A DNA stretch of 64,000 nt from Shewanella benthica KT99 (GCF_000172075.1 NZ_ABIC01000022.1:1-64000), one strand, 5' to 3'; positions 9,935-20,146 are shown, counted from the first letter of the stretch. Translations and numbers: made by a program. Notes: a model not told the origin generated them from the letters alone.

Positions 9935-10177
9935 CTAGGTTTCAATTTTTGAAGGGGAGCGATTAAGGTCGCTCTCTTTTTTATTGCCATTAACTCCATC
10001 ATGCAGGTACCACTCTCTAGCTCTATGAGTAGCGTATTTGTTCATAAGGGGGTGATCTTTACTGCGTTCCCAGGTGATGCCGCCGCGGTTATTTGCCCAG
10101 TTTTGCCAGAAGCTATCCAGACTAAGCCATTGTTGGCTCGTTACTTCCCATGCCTTAGATTGATCATTTACTAACAT
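9935..10177 (-). CDS. Hypothetical protein fragment, 80 residues
   Basis: The Trp-rich sequence (WEVTSQQWLSLDSFWQNWAN, then TWERSKDHPLMNKYATHRAR) looks like real protein rather than a chance frame. The frame is open a little further upstream (EEALKSEHNGQLM) to a TGA, so the gene may have lost its 5' part. Its last 15 codons lie over the dbpA terminator, which is unusual. I do not recognise a family. It could be a truncated gene. Confidence 0.42.
   Translation of the reverse strand: MLVNDQSKAWEVTSQQWLSLDSFWQNWANNRGGITWERSKDHPLMNKYATHRAREWYLHDGVNGNKKESDLNRSPSKIET
9956..9982 (+). terminator. Terminator after dbpA
   Basis: The stem GAGCGA/TCGCTC with loop TTAAGG is followed by TCTTTTTT. It lies about 35 bases after the dbpA stop and overlaps the 3' end of the minus-strand frame at 9935-10177. 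Confidence 0.75.
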
Positions 10178-10608
10178 GAGCTGGCCGTTATGTTCGCTTT
10201 TTAGTGCTTCTTCTCATCCAGTCTCTTGGGTGAGTTTTTTGGTATCACCTGCTTGGACAGCGGCAGAGCTTCATTAGAAGCCTAGAAAGTGTTGTCCGAA
10301 AATATTGAATAAAAATGGTATAAGCGGAGGTGTAACTAATCCGCTCTTTCAAGCGCCGCTATACCTTGGTAAGTCATCTTCAATGGTCGGCATTAAAAGG
10401 CATTGCTGATACGGGATATCGGAGGGCACCGCATAAGCAGCCGCCCTCTAGCTGGCCTGTTGAATTTTGTTTCAAACGACCCTTTATATCTTGAACGCTA
10501 TTGTGACGGTTCGTCTCATCTCAACTTCTGCCAATACTCAGCTATTGATTTAAAAATCATAGCATTTATCTATTGGAAAAGTCGCAATGGATATTCTACC
10601 TATGGGAA
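10178..10608. other. Intergenic stretch with MITE-like end, no gene recognised
   Basis: About 430 bases without a convincing gene. At 10300-10322 the sequence TTGAATAAAAATGGTATAAGC closely matches the right half of the palindromic element at 37923-37970, so it is probably an eroded copy. A plus-strand frame from 10403 exists, but it runs into the helicase gene antisense and looks like chance. Confidence 0.4.
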
Positions 10609-12048
10609 TTACTTTCTGCCCCAGATGCTGCTGTCTGCAGGTTTAGAAGCGCCAGAACTCGCGCTATTGCTAGGGCGGGTTTGAGAGCCAGATCTACGGC
10701 GACTGTGACTGGCATTACTATCATTTGGCTGATGACCGCGAGCGGCTTCACCACTGCGTTGACCGTCTTTATGCTCGACCTTGCCTTGACTGCTGCGTGA
10801 GTCGCGAGAACGCGAACCCGAGTTGCCGTTACGACCATTACCGCGGTCATTGGCATTGCGTGGACCACGGTTTTGACCATGTTTTCTGTCATTGAGATCG
10901 GTTTCGGCTACAACTTGAGTAGGCACAAAACCTTCCACTTCTTTGCGTGGAATATTTTTCTTAATTAAACGTTCAATGTCCCTGAGAAGCTTGCTCTCGT
11001 CAGCACTGACTAGCGAGACTGCTTGACCACTGGCACCGGCGCGACCAGTACGGCCGATACGATGAACATAATCCTCAGGCACATTCGGCAGGTCGAAGTT
11101 AACCACGTTAGGCAGTTGGTCAATGTCGATACCACGAGCTGCGATGTCGGTTGCGACTAATACGCGAACGAGACCACTCTTGAAGTTCGCCAGCGCCTTT
11201 GTGCGTGCGCCTTGGCTCTTATTGCCATGGATAGCGGCTGCAGTGATATCTTTAGCTTCGAGATTTTTGGCGATACGGTTTGCGCCATGCTTAGTGCGGC
11301 TAAAGACTAATACCTGTTGCCAGTCATTTTGTTTGATCAGATGGATCAGCGCCGCAGTCTTCTGCTTCTGATCGACCATATAGATATATTGCTCAACGGA
11401 TTTCGCCGTGGCGTTACGTGGGGTAACAGAGATCTCGACTGGATTGTTCACCAAGCCTTTAGCCAGCTTACGAATATCGTCGGAGAAGGTCGCCGAGAAC
11501 ATCAGGTTCTGACGTTTAGCTGGCAATGCTCTAAGAATTTTTTTGATGTCATGAATGAAGCCCATATCTAACATGCGATCGGCTTCATCGAGGACCAGCA
11601 CTTCAAGTTGGTTGAAGTTCACCGCTCCTTGGTTATATAGGTCCAGTAAACGACCGGGTGTGGCGACTAATATGTCAACGCCTTTACCTAGCTTAGAAAT
11701 TTGTGGACCTATGCCTACACCACCGAAAACTACTGCGGATTTAAGTGGCAGGTACTTTCCATAAGTATCGACACTCTCGGCGACTTGAGCTGCAAGCTCA
11801 CGAGTCGGTGTTAATACCAGGGCGCGTACTTTTTTAGCTTGAGCACGATTGCCTCTGCTTAACAGCTCTAATAGAGGTAGAGTGAAGCCTGCGGTTTTAC
11901 CTGTGCCAGTCTGGGCTGCTGCCATTACATCCTTGCCTTCGAGCACTGCGGGGATCGCTTGAGCTTGAATTGGCGTAGGTGTCTCATAGCCTTTATTGGC
12001 TACGGCTTTTAAAATCGGAGCGGATAAACCCAGGGAGGTAAAACTCAT
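10609..12048 (-). CDS. DEAD-box RNA helicase, RhlE type
   Basis: The core has Q motif [12 protein letters not shown], Walker [30 protein letters not shown] in [20 protein letters not shown] and [10 protein letters not shown]. These motifs and the MSFTSLGLS start place it in the RhlE subfamily, which acts in ribosome assembly and cold-linked RNA metabolism. After about residue 370 the tail is low-complexity, rich in Arg, Gly, Asn and Ser ([19 protein letters not shown]), a typical RNA-binding tail. The ATG at 12048 is preferred, because the 13 extra residues upstream are not typical of the family. Confidence 0.9.
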   Translation of the reverse strand: MSFTSLGLSAPILKAVANKGYETPTPIQAQAIPAVLEGKDVMAAAQTGTGKTAGFTLPLLELLSRGNRAQAKKVRALVLTPTRELAAQVAESVDTYGKYLPLKSAVVFGGVGIGPQISKLGKGVDILVATPGRLLDLYNQGAVNFNQLEVLVLDEADRMLDMGFIHDIKKILRALPAKRQNLMFSATFSDDIRKLAKGLVNNPVEISVTPRNATAKSVEQYIYMVDQKQKTAALIHLIKQNDWQQVLVFSRTKHGANRIAKNLEAKDITAAAIHGNKSQGARTKALANFKSGLVRVLVATDIAARGIDIDQLPNVVNFDLPNVPEDYVHRIGRTGRAGASGQAVSLVSADESKLLRDIERLIKKNIPRKEVEGFVPTQVVAETDLNDRKHGQNRGPRNANDRGNGRNGNSGSRSRDSRSSQGKVEHKDGQRSGEAARGHQPNDSNASHSRRRSGSQTRPSNSASSGASKPADSSIWGRK

Positions 12049-12269
12049 AGATTGGTCTCTTGACGCGGCTAAAACAGCGGCTTTCATGGAGCCAGATGGT
12101 CTGGCGGGCGTGCAGCTTACAGGATCCCCACTGAAAGCGCTAATTTATACCCGATATCAGCCCATAGCATAGTCGATTAAATGATGTTGTTTAAACTCTG
12201 TACGTGTTAGTCTCGCGCCCTAAACGCTCATCTTGGCTCCGCAACTTGGGCAATTGGTCTTTAGGCTCT

Positions 12270-12479
12270 ATGAAACAGCCGATAATCTCTTATCTTAAAG
12301 ATGATGAAAATCATTGGGTTGCTAAGCTTGCGTGCGGTCATAATCAGCATGTGAGACATATGCCACCTTGGGTTGTTCGTCCTTGGGTGATCACTGCCGA
12401 AGGCAGGGCGTCGATGCTTGGTCATAGGTTAGATTGCAAAAAATGTGATCTGGGTTTGCCTGAAGACGTGAATGAGTAA
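12270..12479 (+). CDS. DUF3565 family small protein
   Basis: The 69-residue product begins MKQPIISYLKDDENHWVAKL and has the conserved pattern ACGHNQHVRHMPPWVVRPW, then GHRLDCKKCDLGLP. The Cys and His residues suggest metal binding. I assign it to DUF3565 from this pattern. The frame is open upstream to 12204, but the family begins at the second methionine. It lies ahead of a DUF3622 gene and cydDC. The function is unknown. Confidence 0.75.
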   Translation: MKQPIISYLKDDENHWVAKLACGHNQHVRHMPPWVVRPWVITAEGRASMLGHRLDCKKCDLGLPEDVNE

Positions 12480-12558
12480 GTGAGCCGGAAACAAATTTTG
12501 TACTTAACGCTCGAGCCATTGGCCGGCGATAAGATTTTATCTGTAGGAAATAAGTAAT

Positions 12559-12918
12559 ATGACACAAACCAAAAAGTTCGATTTTCGCATCGTTCAAGAC
12601 AAGCAAGTTTGGGCGGCCGAGATCACTCGTCGTATGACTGCGCGAAAAACTATCGTCTCAAAGCGTAAAACGGGTTTTGCGACCGAAGCCGAAGCAACTG
12701 TCTGGGGTGAGAAGGAGCTTAAATCTTTCCTCGAAAAGCTGATGCTGCGTAACGAGCGTAAGGCTAAGCAACGTGAAGAGCGTACCGAAGCCGCAGCGTC
12801 TAAAGAGCAAGCTGCTGATGCATGGCGTGATGCACGAGATGTTGCCGATGGCGAGTCTGTAGACTCAGGCTCTTTCGATGAAGACAGTGACGACTACGCG
12901 TCTGACGAGTCGAAGTAA
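12559..12918 (+). CDS. DUF3622 family protein
   Basis: The 119-residue product has a compact N-terminal part (FDFRIVQDKQVWAAEITRRM, then TGFATEAEATVWGEKELKSF) that matches DUF3622. A charged coiled-coil-like middle (RKAKQREERTEAAASKEQ) and an acidic tail rich in Asp and Ser follow. The Shine-Dalgarno is TAGGAAATAAGT before ATG. It follows the DUF3565 gene by 79 bases and is closed by a terminator. The role is unknown; the tail suggests a soluble binding protein. Confidence 0.78.
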   Translation: MTQTKKFDFRIVQDKQVWAAEITRRMTARKTIVSKRKTGFATEAEATVWGEKELKSFLEKLMLRNERKAKQREERTEAAASKEQAADAWRDARDVADGESVDSGSFDEDSDDYASDESK

Positions 12919-12970
12919 CGGGATTCAAACTTGCATATTGTCATGGTTCATTATCATGACTGATGAGAGA

Positions 12971-13007
12971 AAGGTCGGTGAAGCAGATGCTCACCGACCT
13001 TTTTTAT
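12971..13007 (+). terminator. Terminator after the DUF3622 gene
   Basis: AAGGTCGGTGA and TCACCGACCTT form a stem of 11 pairs around a nine-base loop, followed by six T. It separates the small DUF genes from cydD. Confidence 0.88.
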
Positions 13008-13132
13008 ATGATTCATTTTTATATAAGTCATTTTAATAAACTCATCGCCATTCACATTTACCTATTGGGTTCGTCAGCTAAATTTGGGCCTTATCTTGAG
13101 GCACATTCGCTAAGCACTGGTTCCCTCTTTTT

Positions 13133-13146
13133 TTGATCTAGCGCAA
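13133..13146 (+). promoter_or_regulatory. Candidate FNR/EtrA site upstream of cydD
   Basis: TTGATCTAGCGCAA has a perfect left half (TTGAT) and a partial right half (CGCAA instead of ATCAA) of the FNR-family consensus TTGAT-N4-ATCAA. It lies about 120 bases before the cydD start. Oxygen-linked control of cytochrome bd assembly genes is common, which makes the site plausible. Confidence 0.45.
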
Positions 13147-13266
13147 TTTTTGTGAGTCTCTTAACATTTCCAAGCCTGCCAGTTTATTGTGCGAGCTATG
13201 CCTGCGATACTGCGTGAAATCTCACTTCCCACTATTTCATTAGAAATACAAATTTGCAGGAGCTGC

Positions 13267-15072
13267 ATGGACAAATCGTTAGAGAAACAACTGACCTCTT
13301 GGTTGAGACAGCAGAAAAAAGCCTGTGGCTTCTATCTCAATTTGACTGTGTTGTTAGGCTTATTAACCGGATTTTCATTAATCGTTCAAGCATATCTTCT
13401 GTCGACGATACTGCATGGCATTATCATTCTCGAGCTAGACAAGTTTCACTACACTAATGAGTTTATATTCTTACTGGCGCTCATCCCAGTGCGGGCCCTG
13501 CTGGCGTTTGCCCGTGAGCGTGCGAGCTTCGAGTCGGGAAAACGACTCAGGTTACAGATCCGTAGTGCGGTTCTGGATAAACTAACCGAACTTGGCCCGG
13601 CCTTTATCAAGGGAAAGCCCGTCGGAAGCTGGGCGAGTATCGTGCTGGAGCAAGTCGAAGACCTGCACGACTTTTATGCCCGTTATCTGCCGCAAATTAT
13701 CTTGGCGGGCTTCATTCCCCTGACCATTCTCATAGTGGTATTCCCGTTAAATTGGGCAGCCGGATTAATCCTGTTGACCACGGCCCCTCTCATTCCCATG
13801 TTTATGATCTTAGTCGGTATGGGCGCCGCAGACGCCAATCGTAAAAATTTCAGTGCCTTGGCTAAACTGAGTGGTCACTTCATGGACAGATTAAAGGGCT
13901 TGGCGACCCTAAAGCTTTTTAATCGAGGCGACGCCGAAGTCAAAGAGATAGAAACCGCGTCAGAAGAGTTCCGTGAAAGAACCATGTCCGTGCTGAGGAT
14001 GGCCTTCTTAAGCTCCGCCGTGTTGGAGTTTTTTGCGGCCGTGTCTATCGCAGTTCTGGCGGTCTATTTTGGTTTCAATTATCTGGGGCACCTTAACTTC
14101 GGTGATTACGGTGGGGGTATCAGTCTGTTTGTCGGCTTGTTTGTACTCATGCTGGCTCCGGAGTTTTATCAGCCACTGCGCGACATGGGCACTCACTATC
14201 ATGCTAAGGCCCAAGCCATTGGGGCCGCCGAAGAGTTGATGGCGCTGTTAGAATATAAGCTTGAGCCTGATGCCAGTGAAAGAAAGGCGGGTGGCATTGA
14301 ATTAGACTGGCGCACTGGAGTCGAGATTATTGCCACAGATTTAACTGTGATGAGTCACGATGGGGGCCAATTAGTGGGTCCATTGAGTTTTCACCTTAAA
14401 CAAGGCCAGCATGTGGCACTGGTAGGGCCGAGTGGCTCGGGTAAAACTTGTCTACTCAACGCTTTACTTGGCTTTCTGCCTTATCACGGCTCATTAAAAA
14501 TCAATAATGTTGAGCTCAATGAGTTAGATAAATCTCATTACCGCAGACATCTTGCCTGGCTTGGACAAGATCCTCTGCTATTTCATGGCACTGTGCGTGA
14601 CAATGTGGCTATGGCAAATCCCGATATGGGGGACGCTGAGGTGGAGGCATTATTGGCTAAGGCCATGGTGTTGGGTTTCGTCAAGGAGCAAGCCTTAGGT
14701 TTACAACATCCTATCGGTGAGCAGATGGCTGGAGTCTCTGTCGGTCAGGCCCAGCGCATCGCGTTAGCCAGGGCTTTAGGACAAGGAGCTAGCCTGTTTC
14801 TGTTAGATGAACCTACGGCAAGTTTAGATAGCCATAGCGAACAGGCGGTATTAAGTGCGCTGCGAGATGCTATGTCACAATCTTTATGCCTGATGGTGAC
14901 CCATAGGCTAGATCAGCTCGATCAGATGGACTGTATTTTCGTGCTGGATGAAGGCAAGATCGTTCAGCGAGGTAGCTTAGATGAGTTGAATCGAGAACAA
15001 GGACTATTTAGGCAGATGCAACAAGATGAGTGCGAAGTAGTGACTCGTATCGATAAGGAGTCACATTCATGA
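13267..15072 (+). CDS. cydD: Thiol reductant ABC exporter subunit CydD
   Basis: CydD pairs with CydC to export glutathione and cysteine to the periplasm, needed for cytochrome bd assembly. The 601-residue protein has an N-terminal six-helix membrane domain (to about residue 320), then a nucleotide-binding domain with Walker A GPSGSGKTC, Q-loop WLGQDPLLF, signature VSVGQAQRIALARAL, Walker B LFLLDEPTASLD and MVTHR. The ATG at 13267 has the Shine-Dalgarno GCAGGAGC; longer frames upstream lack one. The stop overlaps the cydC start (ATGA), so translation is likely coupled. Confidence 0.95.
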   Translation: MDKSLEKQLTSWLRQQKKACGFYLNLTVLLGLLTGFSLIVQAYLLSTILHGIIILELDKFHYTNEFIFLLALIPVRALLAFARERASFESGKRLRLQIRSAVLDKLTELGPAFIKGKPVGSWASIVLEQVEDLHDFYARYLPQIILAGFIPLTILIVVFPLNWAAGLILLTTAPLIPMFMILVGMGAADANRKNFSALAKLSGHFMDRLKGLATLKLFNRGDAEVKEIETASEEFRERTMSVLRMAFLSSAVLEFFAAVSIAVLAVYFGFNYLGHLNFGDYGGGISLFVGLFVLMLAPEFYQPLRDMGTHYHAKAQAIGAAEELMALLEYKLEPDASERKAGGIELDWRTGVEIIATDLTVMSHDGGQLVGPLSFHLKQGQHVALVGPSGSGKTCLLNALLGFLPYHGSLKINNVELNELDKSHYRRHLAWLGQDPLLFHGTVRDNVAMANPDMGDAEVEALLAKAMVLGFVKEQALGLQHPIGEQMAGVSVGQAQRIALARALGQGASLFLLDEPTASLDSHSEQAVLSALRDAMSQSLCLMVTHRLDQLDQMDCIFVLDEGKIVQRGSLDELNREQGLFRQMQQDECEVVTRIDKESHS

Positions 15073-16862
15073 AAGCCTTATTACCTTTTATCAAATTATT
15101 TAAGCATCAGTGGCTGATGATGTTCACCGGTCTAATACTGAGTATTACGACTCTGATGGCTGGTATAGGTTTACTTTCGCTTTCAGGTTGGTTCCTCTCG
15201 GCCGCTGCAGTAGCCGGATTAACCGCGGCTACTGCTATGATGTTTAACTATTTTACTCCGGCTGGTGGGGTGAGATTTTTCTCCATTGTCAGAACTGCAA
15301 GCCGTTACGGTGAGCGCTTAGCCTCCCATGAAGCCACCTTTAAACTACTGACTCAGTTGCGAACTTGGGCGTGGCGGAAGTTAATGCCCCTCAGTGCCAG
15401 CAACATGCAAGGGATAAGGCAGGGGGATCTGCTTAACAGACTCGTCGCCGATATCGATACCTTAGATCATCTCTACCTCAGGTTGATCACGCCTATGGCC
15501 GCCTCATTGCTGATGTTAGGGGCTCTCTATCTGTTCGTCTCTTGGTTCGATGCCCATCTGGCGCTGATCTTATGTGGCAGTTTACTCTCAGTATGGCTGG
15601 TTTTACCTTGGGTTTTCTATCACCTGGGGCGTAAACCCGGTGTCGAGCTTCTGGAGAGTAAACGTGTCTACCGGGTACAAGTGCTGGAGTTTGTACAGGG
15701 ACTGGCTGAGATCTCCCTCTTCGGTGCCAATGAGCGCTTTAGGGCCCAGCTTGCCGAGTCTGAAGCTAGGCTTTTAGCCAGCCAGAGTGCGATGGCGACT
15801 GTCACAGCCTTGAGCCAGGCTGCACTTATTTTGTGTCATGGTTTAGTCGTCATGGCGATCCTCTATTTGGCATCATCCGGGGTCGGTGAGCATCTGCCAC
15901 CTGGGCCTATGCTTGCCATGATAGTGTTTATGACTCTGGCCTGCATCGAGATGTTGATGCCAATCGCCGGCGCCTTTCAGCATCTATCTTCTTGTGTCAC
16001 AGCAGCCGAGCGAGTCAATGAGCTGGTGGAGCAGGAGCCGAGCATAGTATTCAATAATGCCAGCGATATTAGCGTTCACCATGGTGAGCTGACACTCAAA
16101 GGGATCTGTTTCTCCTATGATCAAGACGCTCAAGTTGAGACTAAACAAGTGGTGCTTAGAGACATTAACCTGAGTATTAAGCCCGGTGAAAAAGTGGCCC
16201 TGCTGGGGCAGACTGGCTGTGGGAAGTCGAGCCTGCTGTCTATGATCACCCGAGAGTGGCAAGCTAGCTCAGGCAGTATCAGGCTCGATGGTGTCGAGAT
16301 TGATCAATATAGTCAGCAAGCTTTGACCGATGGCATCACCCTTATGAGTCAACGTATCTATCTATTTAGCGGAACATTAAGAAGTAATTTGGCCTTAGCA
16401 CAGAAACCTGTTGCTGACTTACCGACACGGGCCGAACGCAGAGTCGCACAAGCCGCTAATGATGAGATTCTGATAGGGGTATTAAATAGGGTTGGATTAT
16501 CCAAGCTGACCCAAGGTGATAAGCCACTGGATATTTGGATTGGTGAGGGGGGCCGGCAGCTCTCTGGCGGTGAGCAACGTCGTATCGGAGTGGCCAGAGC
16601 CTTGCTGCGCGATGCGCCGGTATTATTACTCGATGAACCCACCGAAGGATTGGATAAGCGTACCGAGAGAGAGATATTGGCCCTGCTGTTTGAATTTGCT
16701 AAGGACAAGACCTTGCTGATGATCAGCCACAGGCTGACAGCGATGCCCCAGATGGATACTATCCATTTGATGGAAAATGGGAAGTTAAGAGCCTCAGGCT
16801 GCCATGATGATTTATTAGTGGCTGATGAATACTACGCAAGTCTCAATCATAAACTGAGTTAG
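15069..16862 (+). CDS. cydC: Thiol reductant ABC exporter subunit CydC
   Basis: This is the second half-transporter of the heterodimer. It has 597 residues with an N-terminal membrane domain starting LPFIKLFKHQWLMMFTGLIL and the family motif LSGWFLSAAAVAG. The nucleotide-binding domain carries Walker A GQTGCGKSS, signature LSGGEQRRIGVARAL and Walker B VLLLDEPTEGLD, followed by MISHR. The gene starts four bases inside cydD and ends at a strong bidirectional terminator. Confidence 0.95.
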   Translation: MKALLPFIKLFKHQWLMMFTGLILSITTLMAGIGLLSLSGWFLSAAAVAGLTAATAMMFNYFTPAGGVRFFSIVRTASRYGERLASHEATFKLLTQLRTWAWRKLMPLSASNMQGIRQGDLLNRLVADIDTLDHLYLRLITPMAASLLMLGALYLFVSWFDAHLALILCGSLLSVWLVLPWVFYHLGRKPGVELLESKRVYRVQVLEFVQGLAEISLFGANERFRAQLAESEARLLASQSAMATVTALSQAALILCHGLVVMAILYLASSGVGEHLPPGPMLAMIVFMTLACIEMLMPIAGAFQHLSSCVTAAERVNELVEQEPSIVFNNASDISVHHGELTLKGICFSYDQDAQVETKQVVLRDINLSIKPGEKVALLGQTGCGKSSLLSMITREWQASSGSIRLDGVEIDQYSQQALTDGITLMSQRIYLFSGTLRSNLALAQKPVADLPTRAERRVAQAANDEILIGVLNRVGLSKLTQGDKPLDIWIGEGGRQLSGGEQRRIGVARALLRDAPVLLLDEPTEGLDKRTEREILALLFEFAKDKTLLMISHRLTAMPQMDTIHLMENGKLRASGCHDDLLVADEYYASLNHKLS

Positions 16863-16898
16863 TTCAAACTACTGCCAAACCTAGGTTAAGCAGAGATA

Positions 16899-16929
16899 AA
16901 AAATCCACCCTAAGAGGTGGATTTTTTTA
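16899..16929. terminator. Bidirectional terminator between cydC and putA
   Basis: AAAAATCCACC and GGTGGATTTTTT form a stem with A and T runs on both sides, so it can end the convergent cydC (+) and putA (-) transcripts. Confidence 0.9.
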
Positions 16930-16966
16930 TCGGTATGATTAGCTAAAGAGCCATTGAAGGATTCAA

Positions 16967-19900
16967 TTAATCCTCACTATCACCCAAGGATAGAAGCGTG
17001 GCATTACCCCCTATGGCGGTGATGTTATTGGTACGGGTTTTCTCAGTGATGAAGCGAGTCAAATAGAGTGGTCCACCGGCCTTTGGCCCTGTGCCCGACA
17101 GGCCTTGTCCACCGAAAGGTTGTACGCCAACAACTGCGCCAATCTGATTACGATTGATATAGACATTGCCTACCTTGACCTTGTTGGCGATTTCCTGAGC
17201 ATGACCCTCGTTACGGCTATGGATACCGAGTGTCAGACCGTATCCCGTGCTGTTGATCTCATCGATCACCTTGTTCAGTTCGTTAGCCTTGTAGCGAATC
17301 ACATGTAAGATAGGACCGAAATGTTCCTTCTCCAGCACCTTGATAGAATCAATCTCTACAGCAGTCGGTGCGACGAAGTAACCCTTCTCTGTACCTGCCG
17401 GCAGATCGAGCTGCTTAAGCAGAGTTCCGACCTGTTTGATATGGTCGATATGGGCATTAAGGTTAGCCTGAGCCGTTGCATCTATCACAGGGCCTACATC
17501 AGTCTTGATTGAGCTAGGGTCGCCTATGGTTAGCTCATCCATCGCACCTTTCATCACCTCAAGCACTCTGTCTGCGATATCTTCTTGAAGAAAGAGTACC
17601 CGCAGCGCCGAACAACGTTGTCCTGCACTGGTAAATGATGAATCAATAATGTCATGGACGACTTGTTCAGGCTGTGATGTCGAGTCGACAACCATGGCAT
17701 TTTGACCGCCGGTTTCGGCGATAAGAGGGATAATGGCACCTTCACGGTTTGCCAGGGTACGGTTAATCAGCTTGGCCGTTCCCGTAGAACCGGTGAAACA
17801 AACGCCACCGATACGCTCATCTGAAGTGATTGCCGCACCGACTGTTGCGCCAGTGCCGGGTAGGAATTGCAGCACATCTTTAGGAATGCCCGCTTCATGT
17901 GCCAGTTGAACTGCACGGAAGCCAACGATAGACGTCTGCTCTGCAGGCTTAGCGATAACGGTATTACCCGCAGCTAGGGCTGCGGCTACTTGACCAATAA
18001 AGATAGCCAGTGGGAAGTTCCATGGGCTGATACAGATGAAGATACCGCGACCTTGAAGGAACAGCTCATTGAGCTCTCCCGTTGGGCCTGGAAGCAATTC
18101 AGGCTGAGCCATCATCTTCTTGGCTTGAACGGCGTAGTAGCGACAGAAATCTACCGCTTCACGAACTTCATCGATTCCATCTTGAATGCTCTTGCCCGCT
18201 TCACGGGTACAAAGGACGATGAGTTCTTCACGGTTTTCTTCGAGTAGATCGGCAAGCTTTTGTAGTGCATTAGCACGTACTTCGACTGGTGTATTACACC
18301 AGTCGTTAAAGGCCGAGTCTGCGCTGGAAAGGGCCTTCTCTATAGCTTGATCATTAGCGAAAGCTAACTTACCCACGACCTTAGTGGTGTCGAAGGGACT
18401 GACGACGTCATGCGTTTCGCCGCTTAATAGCTCGCCATTGACCAGAGGGCCAGCGTTCCAGCTGGTGTCTTTAAATTTCTCGATAGCCGCGAAAAATGGC
18501 TTAGATTCAGAGATGATGTTCATATTGAGTCCCTTGGAGTTTTTACGCTCTGCGCCAAAAATATCGGCGGGTTTAACGATCTTATTATTAGACAGGGTTT
18601 TATATTTCTGCAGTGTCTTTATCGGGTGAACGACAAGTGACTCGATGGTGACTTTAGGATCGACCAGCTTATGGACAAATGAGGTGTTGGCGCCATTTTC
18701 GAGTAAGCGACGTACCAGATAGGGTAGTAGCTCTTTATGTTCACCAATAGGTGCATAGATGCGAATACGTGTTGTTGGGCTTTCGGCGATTAACGTATCG
18801 TAGAGCTCCAGTCCCATGCCGTGAAGGCGTTGGAATTCATACAGGCGGTCGCCTGCCATATCCATAATAACGGCAACAGATTGGGCATTGTGTGTGGCAA
18901 ACTGAGGATAGATGGCGCCTCTAGTCGCGTCTGAAAGAAGGTAACGTGCAGATGCAAGATAAGAAACATCTGTGCCTGCTTTACGAGTAAAGAGGGCGTA
19001 TCCGCCTTCACCAGCTTGTTGAGCCCACTTTAATTCGCTATCCCAGTATGCGCCTTTAACGAGGCGTACAGGGATCTCATCACCTTGGTCTTTCGCTAGG
19101 CGAGTTAGCCAGCAAAGTACAGGGAGGCCACGTTTGGCGTAGCTCTGTACTACTATACCTAACAGGCCCCAGCCCTTAGCGGCATCTGAGTTATAGAGTT
19201 TCTGGAACAGCTTTAGCTGAAGCTCGAGTCTGTCCATCTCTTCAGCATCAATGGAGATGCCGACATTTAACTCACGCCCTTGCTTAATTAGCTTGATGAG
19301 TGTGTCGTAAAGTTCTGAGAGAACACGATCTTCATTGGCTACTTCATATCTTGGGTGAAGGGCTGATAACTTGATAGAAATAGTGGGTCGGGGCGCTAGG
19401 CTCTCATCATAGCTTTGCGCACCAAGCGCAGTGATCGCGGATGAATATTCATCAAAATATTTATCGGCGTCAGTTTTAGTGAGAGCCGCTTCGCCGAGCA
19501 TGTCGTAACTATGTGTATAGCCCATCTTGCGGTTAGCTTCACTGTTCTTAAGACCATCTTTGATACTGGTACCCAGAACGAACTGCTTGCCCATGATTTT
19601 CATTGCTGCAAGCATAGCTTGGCGGATTACAGGTTCACCGACTCGATTGATCAGACGGTTTAGCAGGCTACTGGGTTTGCCGTCGATATTCTTATCGAGA
19701 GTGACAATCTTGCCCGTTATCATTAAGCCCCAGGTGGAAGCATTGACTAACGTAGAGTCGCTTTGACTCATATGTTTATCCCATTTCGCACCCGATAGCT
19801 TATCCTGGATTAGGGCATCGGCAGTCGCTGCATCTGGGATGCGCAGTAGCGCTTCGGCAAGACACATCAGGATAATACCTTCTTGTGTCTCTAGACTGTA

Positions 19901-20146
19901 TTGTTGCAGAAATGCATCAATACCAACCATTAAACCTTTCTTGTCATATTGGCGAACTTTGGCTACCAAATCGTGAGCTCTTTTAGTAACACGCTGAATA
20001 TCTTCGTCACTAGAAGACACAAGTTTGATCAGTTCAGATAGATATTCATCTTCATCGACAATGTAGTTATCGGTGATGGCTGTAAACAGCTCATCGAGGT
20101 TGGCTGAGTCATAAAGACCAGTCAGAACTTCACTTGCTTTGAACAT
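16967..20146 (-). CDS. putA: Bifunctional proline dehydrogenase / P5C dehydrogenase PutA
   Basis: PutA oxidises proline to glutamate through glutamate semialdehyde. The product has 1,059 residues. The N-terminal half holds the FAD-dependent proline dehydrogenase barrel (RPTISIKLSALHPRYE, VRLVKGAYWDSE, YAPIGEHKELLPYLVRRLLE). The C-terminal half is the aldehyde dehydrogenase with ISPWNFPLAIF, IAETGGQNAMVVDS and the catalytic Cys in SAGQRCSALR. It lacks the N-terminal ribbon-helix-helix DNA-binding domain of E. coli PutA, so it should not act as its own repressor. The ATG at 20146 has GGAAGTG upstream; a start 15 bases earlier is possible. Confidence 0.96.
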   Translation of the reverse strand: MFKASEVLTGLYDSANLDELFTAITDNYIVDEDEYLSELIKLVSSSDEDIQRVTKRAHDLVAKVRQYDKKGLMVGIDAFLQQYSLETQEGIILMCLAEALLRIPDAATADALIQDKLSGAKWDKHMSQSDSTLVNASTWGLMITGKIVTLDKNIDGKPSSLLNRLINRVGEPVIRQAMLAAMKIMGKQFVLGTSIKDGLKNSEANRKMGYTHSYDMLGEAALTKTDADKYFDEYSSAITALGAQSYDESLAPRPTISIKLSALHPRYEVANEDRVLSELYDTLIKLIKQGRELNVGISIDAEEMDRLELQLKLFQKLYNSDAAKGWGLLGIVVQSYAKRGLPVLCWLTRLAKDQGDEIPVRLVKGAYWDSELKWAQQAGEGGYALFTRKAGTDVSYLASARYLLSDATRGAIYPQFATHNAQSVAVIMDMAGDRLYEFQRLHGMGLELYDTLIAESPTTRIRIYAPIGEHKELLPYLVRRLLENGANTSFVHKLVDPKVTIESLVVHPIKTLQKYKTLSNNKIVKPADIFGAERKNSKGLNMNIISESKPFFAAIEKFKDTSWNAGPLVNGELLSGETHDVVSPFDTTKVVGKLAFANDQAIEKALSSADSAFNDWCNTPVEVRANALQKLADLLEENREELIVLCTREAGKSIQDGIDEVREAVDFCRYYAVQAKKMMAQPELLPGPTGELNELFLQGRGIFICISPWNFPLAIFIGQVAAALAAGNTVIAKPAEQTSIVGFRAVQLAHEAGIPKDVLQFLPGTGATVGAAITSDERIGGVCFTGSTGTAKLINRTLANREGAIIPLIAETGGQNAMVVDSTSQPEQVVHDIIDSSFTSAGQRCSALRVLFLQEDIADRVLEVMKGAMDELTIGDPSSIKTDVGPVIDATAQANLNAHIDHIKQVGTLLKQLDLPAGTEKGYFVAPTAVEIDSIKVLEKEHFGPILHVIRYKANELNKVIDEINSTGYGLTLGIHSRNEGHAQEIANKVKVGNVYINRNQIGAVVGVQPFGGQGLSGTGPKAGGPLYLTRFITEKTRTNNITAIGGNATLLSLGDSED

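Noticed and set aside
10403..10684. Plus-strand frame of 93 codons
   Set aside because: No recognisable pattern or ribosome site, and it runs antisense into the helicase gene.
10596..10892. Minus-strand frame of 98 codons rich in Val, Thr and Ala
   Set aside because: It overlaps the low-complexity tail of the RhlE-type helicase in another frame. The composition follows from the repetitive Arg/Ser codons.
12101..12117. TGGCGGGCGTGCAGC as a sigma-54 promoter for the DUF3565 gene
   Set aside because: GG and GC are ten bases apart, but the TTGC part is CAGC and it lies more than 150 bases before the gene. The match is too weak.
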